From the NCBI RefSeq assembly GCF_040676675.1, contig NZ_JBFAPK010000025.1, positions 60,676 through 124,675 of the forward strand: a DNA stretch of 64,000 nt. The letters are read 5' to 3'. The notes under the pieces were generated by a model. That model was not told the DNA's origin and made no database searches. It saw only the letters and a program-made list of their open reading frames with translations. Below are positions 1 to 7,268 of the stretch, in pieces (position 1 is the first letter of the stretch; each line of letters begins with the position of its first letter). Source of the DNA: JBFAPK01 sp040676675 (lineage in GTDB: Bacteria > Actinomycetota > Actinomycetes > Mycobacteriales > Micromonosporaceae). The position numbers were made by a program, and so were the translations under genes.

Positions 1-965
1 ACGGCCCCGGCTTCGACCTCTGGGTCGGTGGCGGCCTCAGCACCAACCCGATGCTCGCCCAGCGGCTGGGGGTCTGGGTGCCGCTGGCGGAGATCCCCGA
101 CGTCTGGGCCGGGGTCGTGTCGATCTTCCGGGACTACGGCTACCGCCGGCTGCGCCACCGCGCCCGCCTCAAGTTCCTGGTCGCCGACTGGGGGGTGGCG
201 AAGTTCCGCGAGGTGCTGGAGAAGGAGTACCTCGGTCGGACCCTGCTCGACGGGCCGGCGCCGCGGCTGCCGGAGAAGCCGATCGACCACATCGGCGTCC
301 ACCCGCAGCGCGACGGGCTCCGCTACGTCGGCGTCGCCCCGGTCGTCGGGCGCGTCTCCGGGGACCAGCTCCAGGCGCTCGCCGACGTCGTCGCCGCGCA
401 CGGCAGCGACCGGGTGCGGCTCACCCCGTACCAGAAGCTGCTGGTGCTGGACGTCGCGCCGGAGCGGGTCGACTCGCTGGTCGGGGCGCTGCGCCGGATC
501 GGCCTGGAGGCCGAGCCGTCGGCCTGGCGGCGGGGCACGATGGCCTGCACCGGGCTGGAGTACTGCAAGCTCGCCATCGTCGAGACCAAGGCCCGGGGCG
601 AGGAGCTGGTGGCCCGCCTGGAGGAGCGGTTGCGCGGCTTCGACGCCGACATCTCCATCCACCTCAACGGCTGCCCGAACGCCTGCGCCCGCACCCAGAC
701 CGCGGACATCGGCCTCAAGGGACAGCTGGTGCTGGGGCCGGACGGGCGCCAGGTCGAGGGCTTCCAGGTGCACCTCGGCGGTGGGCTGGGCATGGCCGAG
801 GGGCAGACCGCCGGATTCGGCCGCAAGCTGCGCGGGCTCAAGACCACCGCGGCGGAGCTGCCCGAGTACGTCGAGCGACTGGCCCGCCGCTACCTGGCCG
901 GTCGCGCCGAGGGCGAGTCGTTCACCCAGTGGGTCGTCCGGGTCGACGAGGAGGAGTTGCGATGA
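1..965 (+). CDS. Nitrite/sulfite reductase, siroheme-dependent (5' end outside window)
   Basis: The reading frame is open from base 3 and the N-terminal part lies before the window. About 320 residues remain, roughly the C-terminal 55-60 percent of the family. The protein carries both halves of the siroheme/[4Fe-4S] site: ACTGLEYCK (C-x5-C, near base 545) and NGCPNACART (C-x3-C, near 670). It therefore reduces sulfite to sulfide (or nitrite to ammonia) in the cytoplasm. The neighbours (cysH and a sirohydrochlorin chelatase) argue for sulfite reduction in assimilatory sulfate use. Its stop overlaps the next ATG by four bases (ATGA), so the operon is translationally coupled. The substrate choice is inferred from context only. 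Confidence 0.93.
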   Translation, partial: GPGFDLWVGGGLSTNPMLAQRLGVWVPLAEIPDVWAGVVSIFRDYGYRRLRHRARLKFLVADWGVAKFREVLEKEYLGRTLLDGPAPRLPEKPIDHIGVHPQRDGLRYVGVAPVVGRVSGDQLQALADVVAAHGSDRVRLTPYQKLLVLDVAPERVDSLVGALRRIGLEAEPSAWRRGTMACTGLEYCKLAIVETKARGEELVARLEERLRGFDADISIHLNGCPNACARTQTADIGLKGQLVLGPDGRQVEGFQVHLGGGLGMAEGQTAGFGRKLRGLKTTAAELPEYVERLARRYLAGRAEGESFTQWVVRVDEEELR

Positions 966-1120
966 GTGATCAGCGTGCCGCGCCCCTGTACTGCCCGTAC
1001 TGCGGCGAGGAGGACCTGCGGCCGAACGAGGAGTCGCACGGCGCCTGGGAGTGCCACGGCTGTGCCCGCGTCTTCACGGTGAAGTTCACCGGGCTGCTCG
1101 CCTCGGCGGTGCGGCCGTGA
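962..1120 (+). CDS. Small Cys-rich protein of the sulfite reductase operon
   Basis: This is a 52-residue protein starting at the ATG inside the ATGA overlap with the reductase. It carries CPYCGEEDL and CHGCARVF, two CxxC knuckles typical of a zinc ribbon or a small iron-sulfur protein. Actinomycetes commonly have a tiny ORF of this kind between sulfite reductase and cysH. Its stop overlaps the GTG of cysH, so the three genes are coupled. A role as electron carrier, metal chaperone or assembly factor for the reductase is inference; no activity can be read from the sequence. The cysteines and gene order are directly visible. Confidence 0.8.
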   Translation: MSDQRAAPLYCPYCGEEDLRPNEESHGAWECHGCARVFTVKFTGLLASAVRP

Positions 1121-1944
1121 GCCCGGTCTCGGCCGCCGGGCTCGGCCTGATCACGCTCGGGCCGGCGGGGACACCGGCGACGGCCCGGTCCTTCGAGGAC
1201 GGTTCGGCCTCCGCGCCGAGGGGCGGCACTCCGGATCGGACGGACGCCGGCCGGCGCGGCCCGGACGAGCTGCGGGCGCTGGCCGAGGAGGCGGGCCGGG
1301 AACTGGAGGGCGCCCCGGCGGAGGAGATCGCGGGCTGGGCGGCGCGTACCTTCGGGGAGCGCTTCTGCGTGACCAGCTCGATGGCGGACGCCGTCCTGGC
1401 CCACCTGGTGTCCCGGGTGGCGCCCGGCGTGGACGTGGTCTTCCTCGACACCGGACTGCACTTCCCCGAGACGCTCCAGGTCCGCGACACGGTGGCCCGT
1501 ACGCTGCCGGTCCGGGTCCGCTCCATCCGACCCCGGCTCACCGTGGGTCAGCAGGACGGCGAGTACGGTCCCCGCCTCTTCTCCCGGGCGCCGGACGAGT
1601 GCTGCGCCCTGCGCAAGGTCGAACCGCTGGAGCGGGCGCTCGCCGACTACGACGCGTGGGCGGCGGGGCTGCGCCGGGACGAGTCCCCGACCCGGGCGAA
1701 CACGCCGGTGGTGGCCTTCGACGAGCGGCGGGGCAAGGTCAAGGTCAACCCGATCGCGGCGTGGACCGAGGCCGACGTGGACGGCTACATCGCCCGCTGG
1801 AACGTGCCGGTGAACGAGCTGTTCCGGCAGGGCTACACCTCGATCGGCTGCTGGCCCTGCACCCGGCGTACCAAGGCCGGGGAGGACCCGCGGGCCGGTC
1901 GCTGGGCGATGTTCGACAAGACCGAGTGCGGCCTGCACGTATGA
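1117..1944 (+). CDS. cysH: Phosphoadenylyl-/adenylyl-sulfate reductase
   Basis: The protein reduces activated sulfate (APS or PAPS) to sulfite, feeding the reductase encoded just upstream. The 275-residue product has the PAPS-reductase fold. It shows CCALRKVEPL, then CWPCTRRTKAGED and a C-terminal KTECGLHV. The CC plus CxxC set is the [4Fe-4S] ligand pattern of the APS-reducing (bacterial assimilatory) class, so APS is the likelier substrate. ECGLH is the catalytic-cysteine motif. The GTG at 1117 was chosen because it overlaps the stop of the preceding small gene (GTGA). The 3' end overlaps the next gene by ATGA. The N-terminal 40 residues are a low-complexity extension. Confidence 0.93.
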   Translation: MSPVSAAGLGLITLGPAGTPATARSFEDGSASAPRGGTPDRTDAGRRGPDELRALAEEAGRELEGAPAEEIAGWAARTFGERFCVTSSMADAVLAHLVSRVAPGVDVVFLDTGLHFPETLQVRDTVARTLPVRVRSIRPRLTVGQQDGEYGPRLFSRAPDECCALRKVEPLERALADYDAWAAGLRRDESPTRANTPVVAFDERRGKVKVNPIAAWTEADVDGYIARWNVPVNELFRQGYTSIGCWPCTRRTKAGEDPRAGRWAMFDKTECGLHV

Positions 1945-2849
1945 GCACCGGGCCGGTGGCCCCGACGAGCACCGGGCCGGTGGCCCCGACGACCGCCCGT
2001 CCGGCGGGGCCGATCGTGCTCGTGGCCCACGGTAGCCGGGATCCCCGGGCCGCCTCGGCGACCCGGGCCCTGGTCCGGGCCGTGCAGGCCGAGCGCCCGG
2101 ACGCGCAGGTACGCGCGAGCTTCCTCGACCACACCCGGCCGGGGCCCGGTCAGGTGCTGCGCGCTCTGGAGGCGGCCGGGCACCGGGGCGCGGCCGTGGT
2201 GCCGCTGCTGCTCACGGCCGCGTACCACGGCCGGGTGGACATCCCCGGCGCGATCACCGCGGCCCGGGTGGCCGGGTTGCGCATGCCGGTGGCGGTCACC
2301 GACGTGCTCGGGCCGGTGGGCGGCGTGGTGGACGAGCTGCTGCTGGCCGGGCTGCGCCGACGGTTGGCCGAGACGGGCGCGGTGCCGGCCGAGACGGGCG
2401 CGGTGCCGGCCGAGACGGGCGCGGTGCCCGTCGACCGGGGCGCCGCGTCGACCGGGGTAGGGTCGGCGCCCGGTCCGGTCGCCCCGGCGGCGGACGGGAT
2501 CGTGCTGGCCGCCGCCGGCACCCGGGACGAGGCCGCCCGCCGTACCGTCGACGAGGCGGCGCGGGCGCTGGGTGAGCTGCTGGACGTGCCGTGCCTGGCG
2601 GCGTACGCCTCGGCCGCGCCGCCGACCGCCGGGGCCGCGGTGGCCGAGCTGCGGGAGCGGGGGGCTCGGCGGGTGGCGGTGGCCGCCTATTTCCTGGCGC
2701 CGGGCCGGCTCTACGAGACGGCCTGTGCCTCCGCCCGCGCCGAGGGGGTGGTGGCGGTGGCGGCCCCGTTGGGAGCGGCCCCGGAACTGGCCCGGCTGGT
2801 GCTCGCCCGGGTGGCGGCGGAACCGGCGGCCCGGTACACCCGGACCTGA
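1941..2849 (+). CDS. Sirohydrochlorin chelatase-family (CbiX/SirB-like) protein
   Basis: This 302-residue protein has two tandem CbiX-like halves. The first starts with IVLVAHGSRDPRA (conserved His/Gly-Ser-Arg), and the second with GIVLAAAGTRDEA. The family inserts iron or cobalt into sirohydrochlorin. Here it would supply siroheme for the sulfite reductase at the head of the operon. The second half has AAAGTRD in place of AHGSRD, so it may be non-catalytic. The linker contains a threefold 21-bp in-frame repeat (2367-2429, AETGAVP x3). The N-terminus has a duplicated STGPVAPT. The start ATG overlaps the cysH stop. Iron rather than cobalt is inferred from context. Confidence 0.85.
   Translation: MSTGPVAPTSTGPVAPTTARPAGPIVLVAHGSRDPRAASATRALVRAVQAERPDAQVRASFLDHTRPGPGQVLRALEAAGHRGAAVVPLLLTAAYHGRVDIPGAITAARVAGLRMPVAVTDVLGPVGGVVDELLLAGLRRRLAETGAVPAETGAVPAETGAVPVDRGAASTGVGSAPGPVAPAADGIVLAAAGTRDEAARRTVDEAARALGELLDVPCLAAYASAAPPTAGAAVAELRERGARRVAVAAYFLAPGRLYETACASARAEGVVAVAAPLGAAPELARLVLARVAAEPAARYTRT
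2367..2429 (+). repeat. Three in-frame 21-bp repeats in the chelatase linker
   Basis: Three consecutive 21-bp units (2367-2387, 2388-2408, 2409-2429) encode AETGAVP three times. They lie between the two chelatase-like halves. They are nearly identical at nucleotide level, so the expansion is recent slippage or unequal crossing-over, and copy number may vary between strains. Confidence 0.9.
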
Positions 2850-2930
2850 GATCACGGCCGGTTCGCACCCGGCGCCCCGGATCGGGGCGGCAGTACGCCC
2901 GGGTGTACGGTCGGTCACCGTGCAAACAGA

Positions 2931-2963
2931 ACGCCCTGGGGGAGTGGGGTTCCCCCAGGGCGT
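2931..2963. terminator. Strong hairpin between convergent sulfate operon and whiB1
   Basis: A perfect 13-bp stem (2931-2943 with 2951-2963; left arm ACGCCCTGGGGGA) has a 7-nt loop. It lies between the rightward sulfate operon and the leftward whiB1 gene, so it can serve both as a bidirectional terminator. There is no T-tract, as is usual in high-GC actinomycetes. Confidence 0.8.
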
Positions 2964-2982
2964 CAGTGCTTGTGGTGGTTGG

Positions 2983-3240
2983 TCAGGCGGTGTGAGCGCG
3001 CAGCACCCGAAGGCCGCCGCGGCGCTTGACGGCGCGGCGCTCCTCCTCGCTCATCCCGCCCCAGACGCCAGCGTCCTGACCTGACTCGAGCGCCCACTGC
3101 AGGCACTCATCGGTCACGGAGCAGCGCCGGCAGACGGCCTTGGCCTGCTCGACCTGCAGGAGAGCCGGGCCAGACGTCCCGATCGGGAAGAACAGCTCCG
3201 GGTCCTCGTCGCGGCAGGCAGCATGGTGACGCCAGTCCAT
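2983..3240 (-). CDS. whiB1: WhiB1-type iron-sulfur transcriptional regulator
   Basis: The product is 85 residues from the ATG at 3240. The start was chosen because GGAG sits ten bases upstream and because MDWRHHAACRDEDPELFFP is the usual WhiB1 N-terminus; an ATG six codons further upstream is possible. The four cluster ligands are Cys9, Cys37, Cys40 and Cys46, the same spacing as Mycobacterium WhiB1 (WblE in Streptomyces). The family motif GVWGGMSEEERR and a basic tail follow. WhiB1-class proteins bind a nitric-oxide-sensitive [4Fe-4S] cluster and the primary sigma factor. The gene is monocistronic with a long 5' region holding a CRP-like site (see 3438-3470). Confidence 0.95.
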   Translation of the reverse strand: MDWRHHAACRDEDPELFFPIGTSGPALLQVEQAKAVCRRCSVTDECLQWALESGQDAGVWGGMSEEERRAVKRRGGLRVLRAHTA

Positions 3241-3437
3241 GGCGGCAACACTCCTCATTCTGGGTGGGTGGCAGTTATTGCTGGATCTTTCCTATATGCA
3301 TCCGCGTGCCATTCGCGACGGTGTGCATCCATCCGTTTGGCAGCGCGTGAGCAGGCTGTTGGGCCCGTGGGAAACCGCGCCGGACCGCTCGTTTAAACAA
3401 GCCCGTCCAGGCGATGCCCCGGTGACTCAAGTTCGCT

Positions 3438-3470
3438 TGTGAATACTTTCACGAACTCCCGTGATGTCAA
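3438..3470 (-). promoter_or_regulatory. CRP-like palindrome beside a -35-like box upstream of whiB1
   Basis: Bases 3438-3453 read TGTGA-N6-TCACG, one mismatch from the CRP consensus TGTGA-N6-TCACA. On the minus strand a perfect TTGACA lies at 3470-3465, reading toward whiB1, with an AT-rich stretch after it. CRP control of whiB1 is established in Mycobacterium tuberculosis; the match here is seen, the function is inferred. The rest of 3241-3664 holds no gene that I can support. It is AT-richer than its surroundings, with another AT-rich patch at 3560-3580. Confidence 0.5.
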
Positions 3471-3664
3471 GGGTAACGCTCGGAAAAAGTCTGAGCGGGT
3501 GAGCAAGCTCACGACCCCTTTGTCCGGATTTTGGCGCTTGCCGCCACCCGGTGTGCCACAGCCAATAGTCAATATAGTACAGTCCGCGCGACATTGCAGG
3601 CATTTCAGGCACCTGTCCTCGTTCGGCCCGGTTCGACTGGCTTCGCGATCCTGGTACCCCAGGG

Positions 3665-4615
3665 TCAGCAGATTACTCTTAGTGCTGCCCGGACGCAGGT
3701 GAATCTAACTTTTTCTCGCTCCCCGAGATAGTCCCCATCTAGCTGGAACGCCTGGGGACGGGCCGAGACCAGGGTGAACTCATCAAGATCGTGTAGTCGC
3801 AGGACCTGTGGTCCGTTCGGCTCCGCGTTTCGCGACAGGATCTGGGTCACTGTCCGTGCAGTGCTCGGGACCCTTAGTTGACGGAAGGCCATCACGTCAA
3901 GTCCGAGATCGAACGAGGCTTGGGGGTTGGGGTTGATCTCCCGGTCGCCGAGATAGGTCCACGGAGCCGTGTTCTGAATGATTACGGTCGCCAGCGCACC
4001 CTCTGTCCGTTCTCCCGGACGCTCCAGTGCTATCGCCGGATGCCGCCGATCGGAGGCGAGGAAGTACTGGCCCAATGTCGCCCGCAGATATAGCGCCGGT
4101 GTTGATTTCCGGCCCCGGTGGCGCGCCTTCTCGACGCGGTGCACCACCGCGGCGTCCAGTCCGAATCCCGCGCAGAAGGTGAAGTAGCGGTCGTCGGCCC
4201 GGCCGAGCCCGATCGTGCGGTGGCGGCCCTCGCGCAACGCCTCCAGGATCACGCTCGTGCTCTCCGGCCACTCGCGCGGCAGCCCCAGGGCGCGGGCGAA
4301 GACGTTCGTCGACCCGCCCGGTACGACGGCCAGGGCGGGCAGCCGATCGGCCGGGGGAGGGGACTCGACCGCGCCCGGGACCTCGCCGGCGAGCAGGCCG
4401 TTGACGACCTCGTTGACCGTCCCGTCGCCACCCAGCGTCACCACCAGGTCGACCCCGTCGGCGGCCGCCGCCGCGGCGAGCGCCATCGCGTGTCCGCGCC
4501 GCCGCGTGTACGCCACGGTGAGGTCGACCTCGCTGCGCAACGCCCGGACGAGAACGTCCCGGCTGCGCTCACTGGTGGTGGTCGCCTTCGGGTTGACGAC
4601 CAGGACGGCCCGCAT
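3665..4615 (-). CDS. Diacylglycerol/lipid kinase family protein
   Basis: This 316-residue protein starts at MRAVLVVNPKATTTSERS, the usual N-terminus of the DAGK/YegS/LCB5 family. The nucleotide-binding motif GGDGTVNEVVNGLL follows near residue 62, with PGGSTNVFARALGLP after it. The C-terminal beta-sandwich includes QLDGDYLG. The family phosphorylates diacylglycerol or related lipids with ATP at the membrane face. The upstream in-frame ATG at 4675 was rejected because it overlaps the divergent gene and lacks family similarity. It is transcribed toward whiB1 but lies about 425 bases away. The exact lipid substrate cannot be told. Confidence 0.88.
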   Translation of the reverse strand: MRAVLVVNPKATTTSERSRDVLVRALRSEVDLTVAYTRRRGHAMALAAAAAADGVDLVVTLGGDGTVNEVVNGLLAGEVPGAVESPPPADRLPALAVVPGGSTNVFARALGLPREWPESTSVILEALREGRHRTIGLGRADDRYFTFCAGFGLDAAVVHRVEKARHRGRKSTPALYLRATLGQYFLASDRRHPAIALERPGERTEGALATVIIQNTAPWTYLGDREINPNPQASFDLGLDVMAFRQLRVPSTARTVTQILSRNAEPNGPQVLRLHDLDEFTLVSARPQAFQLDGDYLGEREKVRFTCVRAALRVIC

Positions 4616-4658
4616 GGGCGGCACTGTACCGCGACCCGCCCCGGGTATCGTTCCGTCC

Positions 4659-5048
4659 GTGACCACCGACTCCACCGCCGCGCCGGGGCCCCTGCGCTGG
4701 GCGGTCTGGCTGCTGCGGGGCGAAGCGGTCGCGCTCGGACTGCTCGCCGCCTTCCTCGTCTACCAGGACGTGACCGCCACCGCGACGGACCTGGCGTCCG
4801 CACTCTTCGTGACCGGGTTCGCGGTCGGTGGGGCCGTCGTGCTCTGGCTGCTCGGCGCGGCCCTGTCGCGGCGCCGCTCCGGCGCCCGCGCCCCGGCGAT
4901 CGTGCTCCAGCTCATGCTGCTGCCGGTGGGCTACTACATGGTGCAGGGCGGTCTCGGCTGGCTCGGGATCCCGCTGATCGCGCTGGGGCTGCTGGTCGCC
5001 GGGCTGCTGGTCAGCCCGCCCACCACCCGCGCCCTCGGCGTCGGCTGA
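4659..5048 (+). CDS. Small four-helix membrane protein, function unknown
   Basis: This 129-residue protein begins at a GTG only 43 bases from the divergent lipid kinase start. It contains four hydrophobic stretches: LRGEAVALGLLAAFLVYQD, ASALFVTGFAVGGAVVLWLL, IVLQLMLLPVGYYMVQ and GIPLIALGLLVAGLLV. A basic loop (SRRRSGARAP) follows helix two. Small actinobacterial membrane proteins with this layout are common and uncharacterised. The last codons (LGVG) are repeated as DNA immediately downstream, the start of a run of tandem repeats. No function is claimed. Confidence 0.75.
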   Translation: MTTDSTAAPGPLRWAVWLLRGEAVALGLLAAFLVYQDVTATATDLASALFVTGFAVGGAVVLWLLGAALSRRRSGARAPAIVLQLMLLPVGYYMVQGGLGWLGIPLIALGLLVAGLLVSPPTTRALGVG

Positions 5049-5080
5049 GACCCACCCTCGGCGTCGGCTGACGCCCGCCC

Positions 5081-5198
5081 GCGCTCTCGGCGGACGCGCG
5101 CCCCGACATCCCGCGCTCTCGGCTGACGCCCGCCCCGACGTCCCGCGCTCCGGCTGACGCGCGCCCCGACATCCCGCGCTCTCGGCTGACGCCCGCCC
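5081..5198. repeat. About 3.7 copies of a 32-bp GC-rich tandem repeat
   Basis: Units begin at 5081, 5113, 5145 and 5176 (GCGCTCTCGGCTGACGC...) with a period of 31-32 bp and a few substitutions. A related duplication of the preceding gene's last 18 bp lies at 5031-5048 and 5054-5071. The array fills the space between convergent genes. The unequal period and lack of start codons argue against coding. Confidence 0.85.
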
Positions 5199-5258
5199 GG
5201 CGGCCGGGCGGAGAGCCGTGTGCCGCCGGCCGGGGAGCGGTGTGCGGGCCGCCCCGGG

Positions 5259-5666
5259 TCAGTGCGCGCCGGCGCGCCGGGTGAGCAGGGTGATCGACGC
5301 CCGGCCCGGCCCGGCCTCGGCCGAGGCGGCGGTGGTCAACGCGGTCAGCACCTTCCAGGCGAAGGACGACTCGGCCGGCAGCCGCGCGCCGCGTACCGTC
5401 GCCACCGTGACCTCCACGGCGAGCGCGTCCTCGGTGACCGTGAACCGGCAGGCGAGTTCCGCGTCCGGGGCGGCGACGGCGAGCAGCATGGCGCAGGCCT
5501 CGTCGACGGCGATGCGCAGGTCCTCGATCTCGTCGAGGGCGAACTGGAGGCGGGCCGCGAGTCCGGCGGTCGCGGTACGCAGCACGCCGAGGTAACCCCC
5601 GTCGGCCGGTACCGAGAGCAGCACGACGTCGTCGTCGATCGTCGGTTCGGTAGTCAGTTGGCTCAC
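5259..5666 (-). CDS. Anti-sigma regulatory factor-like ATP-binding protein
   Basis: This 135-residue protein starts at a GTG (5666) preceded by a G-rich Shine-Dalgarno-like run. The sequence FALDEIEDLRIAVDEACAMLL is the N-box helix of RsbW/SpoIIAB-type HATPase proteins, where the Glu/Asp and Asn-equivalent bind Mg-ATP. A central FTVTEDALAVEVTVA strand pair and SSFAWKVLTALTT follow. Such proteins bind and phosphorylate anti-sigma antagonists or hold sigma factors. No cognate antagonist or sigma gene is adjacent; the upstream neighbours on the same strand are an acetyltransferase and sodN. The target is unknown. Confidence 0.75.
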   Translation of the reverse strand: MSQLTTEPTIDDDVVLLSVPADGGYLGVLRTATAGLAARLQFALDEIEDLRIAVDEACAMLLAVAAPDAELACRFTVTEDALAVEVTVATVRGARLPAESSFAWKVLTALTTAASAEAGPGRASITLLTRRAGAH

Positions 5667-5709
5667 CGCGGCCCACCCCCGATGTCGGACTCTAGACCTG
5701 GCCTGGACT

Positions 5710-6264
5710 CTAATCCTGGCCGGAACCGGCCCCGGGAGCCCGGGCGGCGAGTTCGCGCAGGGCGGCACCGGTCAGACGGAACGGTACCCACCCGGTGTTC
5801 TCCACCGCGCCGACGGCGCGATAGAAGCTCCCCGCCGGATTCCAGTCGATCATGCTCCACTCGAGCCGCGCGTAGCCGCGCTCGACGCAGATCGCGGCCA
5901 GCGTGGCGAGCAGGGCGCGCCCGGCGCCGGTGCCCCGTGCGGTCGGGCGGACGTAGAGGTCTTCGAGGTAGACGCCGTGCACCCCGTGCCAGGTGGAGAA
6001 GTTCAGGAACCACAGGGCGATGCCGTACGGCCGGTCGTCGGCGTCCACCGCGACGTGCCCGTACAGCGCCGGTCGCGGGTCGAACAGCGCCGCCGTCAAC
6101 TGCTCGGCGGTGAGGTGGCACTCCTCGGGAGCGCGTTCGTACTCCGCCAGCTCGTGCACCATCGCGACGATGGCCGGCACGTCCGCGGGACGCGCCGGCC
6201 GCACGACCGGTGCCGGGCCGGCGTCCCGTACGGACGTCGGCCCGGAGGGTGTCGCGAGGCTCAC
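5710..6264 (-). CDS. GNAT-family N-acetyltransferase in the sodN operon
   Basis: The GTG at 6264 overlaps the sodN stop (GTGA), giving a 184-residue protein. The GNAT core is evident: VRPARPADVPAIVAMVHELAEYERAPEE, then YLEDLYVRPTARGTGAGRALL (acetyl-CoA pyrophosphate loop R/Q-x-x-G-x-G/A), and the C-terminal WSMIDWNPAGSFYRAVGA. This pattern resembles diamine/spermidine-type acetyltransferases, which share ENWNxxAxxFYxxxGA. The acceptor is unknown. Coupled translation with sodN suggests co-expression under the same redox/nickel control. Confidence 0.85.
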   Translation of the reverse strand: MSLATPSGPTSVRDAGPAPVVRPARPADVPAIVAMVHELAEYERAPEECHLTAEQLTAALFDPRPALYGHVAVDADDRPYGIALWFLNFSTWHGVHGVYLEDLYVRPTARGTGAGRALLATLAAICVERGYARLEWSMIDWNPAGSFYRAVGAVENTGWVPFRLTGAALRELAARAPGAGSGQD

Positions 6265-6668
6265 GCCTGCTTGGTCTCCCAGAAGATCTTGGAAATCTCC
6301 TCGATCTTCTGCAGCAGCTCGTCCGCCTTCGCCGGGTCGGTCGAGGCCTTCGCGCCGCCGCCACCGCCGGCGAGCTTGGTCGCCTCGTTGAAGAGCTGGT
6401 GCAGGTTCGGGTACTTCTCGAAGTGCGGCGGCTTGAAGTAGTCGGTCCAGAGCACCCACAGGTGGTGCTTGACCAGCTCGGCCCGCTGCTCCTTGATGAT
6501 CAGAGCACGGGTGCGGAACTCCGGGTCGGTGTTCGCCTGGTACTTCTCACAGATGGCCTTGATCGACTCGGCCTCGATCCGGGCCTGGGCCGGGTCGTAC
6601 ACGCCGCACGGCAGGTCACAGTGCGCGTGCACGACGGTCTGTGGAGTGAGAATGCGCGGAAGTCGCAT
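6261..6668 (-). CDS. sodN: Superoxide dismutase [Ni]
   Basis: The 135-residue precursor has a 15-residue leader (MRLPRILTPQTVVHA) followed by the nickel hook HCDLPCGVYDP. After leader removal His1, Cys2 and Cys6 coordinate Ni. The rest forms the four-helix bundle of the hexameric enzyme (QARIEAESIKAICEKY, HHLWVLWTDYFKP). It converts superoxide to oxygen and peroxide in the cytoplasm. A good ribosome-binding site (GGAGGATCCTG) precedes the ATG. The maturation peptidase sodX is divergent, 80 bases away. A GGGGG insertion in the third helix linker is a small oddity. Confidence 0.97.
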   Translation of the reverse strand: MRLPRILTPQTVVHAHCDLPCGVYDPAQARIEAESIKAICEKYQANTDPEFRTRALIIKEQRAELVKHHLWVLWTDYFKPPHFEKYPNLHQLFNEATKLAGGGGGAKASTDPAKADELLQKIEEISKIFWETKQA

Positions 6669-6748
6669 CAGGATCCTCCAGAAGCGTTTGCGATGATCCG
6701 AGCCGACACTACCCGAGGCATGTCCCCGTTGTGGCGGAGGTGAAACCT

Positions 6749-7123
6749 GTGACCACCGACGGCGGCACCGCTCGGGCCGGGACGCGCGGTCCGCTCTTCG
6801 CCGTACTCGTCAGCGGGCCGTCGATGTCGCCCACCCTGCGGGCGGGCGACGCGCTGCTGGTGCGGCGCGGCGGGCGCGCCATCCGGCCCGGGGACGTGGT
6901 GGTGGCCACCTTCCGGACCCGTCCCGAACTGCTGGTCGTCAAGCGCGCGGTCCGGCCCGAGGCGGGCGGTTGGTGGGTACGCGGGGACAACGACCTCGTC
7001 ACCGACGACTCGCGCGCCTACGGGGTCGCCGACGTGCTCGGCCGGGTGGTGCTGCGCTACTGGCCCCGCCCCGGCCGGCTGCCCCGTCCGCCGGGGACCG
7101 ACCCCCGTTACTCGCCGGTATGA
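6749..7123 (+). CDS. sodX: Nickel-type SOD maturation protease
   Basis: This 124-residue serine peptidase belongs to the LexA/signal-peptidase S24/S26 clan. VSGPSMSPTLRAGDALLVRR holds the catalytic Ser, and LLVVKRAV the Lys of the Ser/Lys dyad, followed by WWVRGDN. It cleaves the SodN leader to free the nickel-binding His1. The GTG at 6749 was chosen because GGAGGTGA precedes it at good distance; another GTG at 6731 lacks this. There is no membrane anchor, in line with cytoplasmic SodN processing. It is divergent from sodN, so the shared 80-bp interval carries both promoters. Confidence 0.93.
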   Translation: MTTDGGTARAGTRGPLFAVLVSGPSMSPTLRAGDALLVRRGGRAIRPGDVVVATFRTRPELLVVKRAVRPEAGGWWVRGDNDLVTDDSRAYGVADVLGRVVLRYWPRPGRLPRPPGTDPRYSPV

Positions 7124-7268
7124 CCCTGCTCACAGGTGCCCCCGGCGGGCGCCACTATGCTCGGCGGCAGATACCCGGGTGACCCCCGGAACGCACCGCC
7201 GGTCATCGCTGACCTCGCGCCGAGCCGGCCGGTCCATCCGCTCGACGCCTTCTGGGAGTCAGTCACCA

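Noticed and set aside
3427..3612. 61-codon frame between whiB1 and the lipid kinase
   Set aside because: It has no motif and no ribosome-binding site, and it covers the AT-rich promoter region of whiB1.
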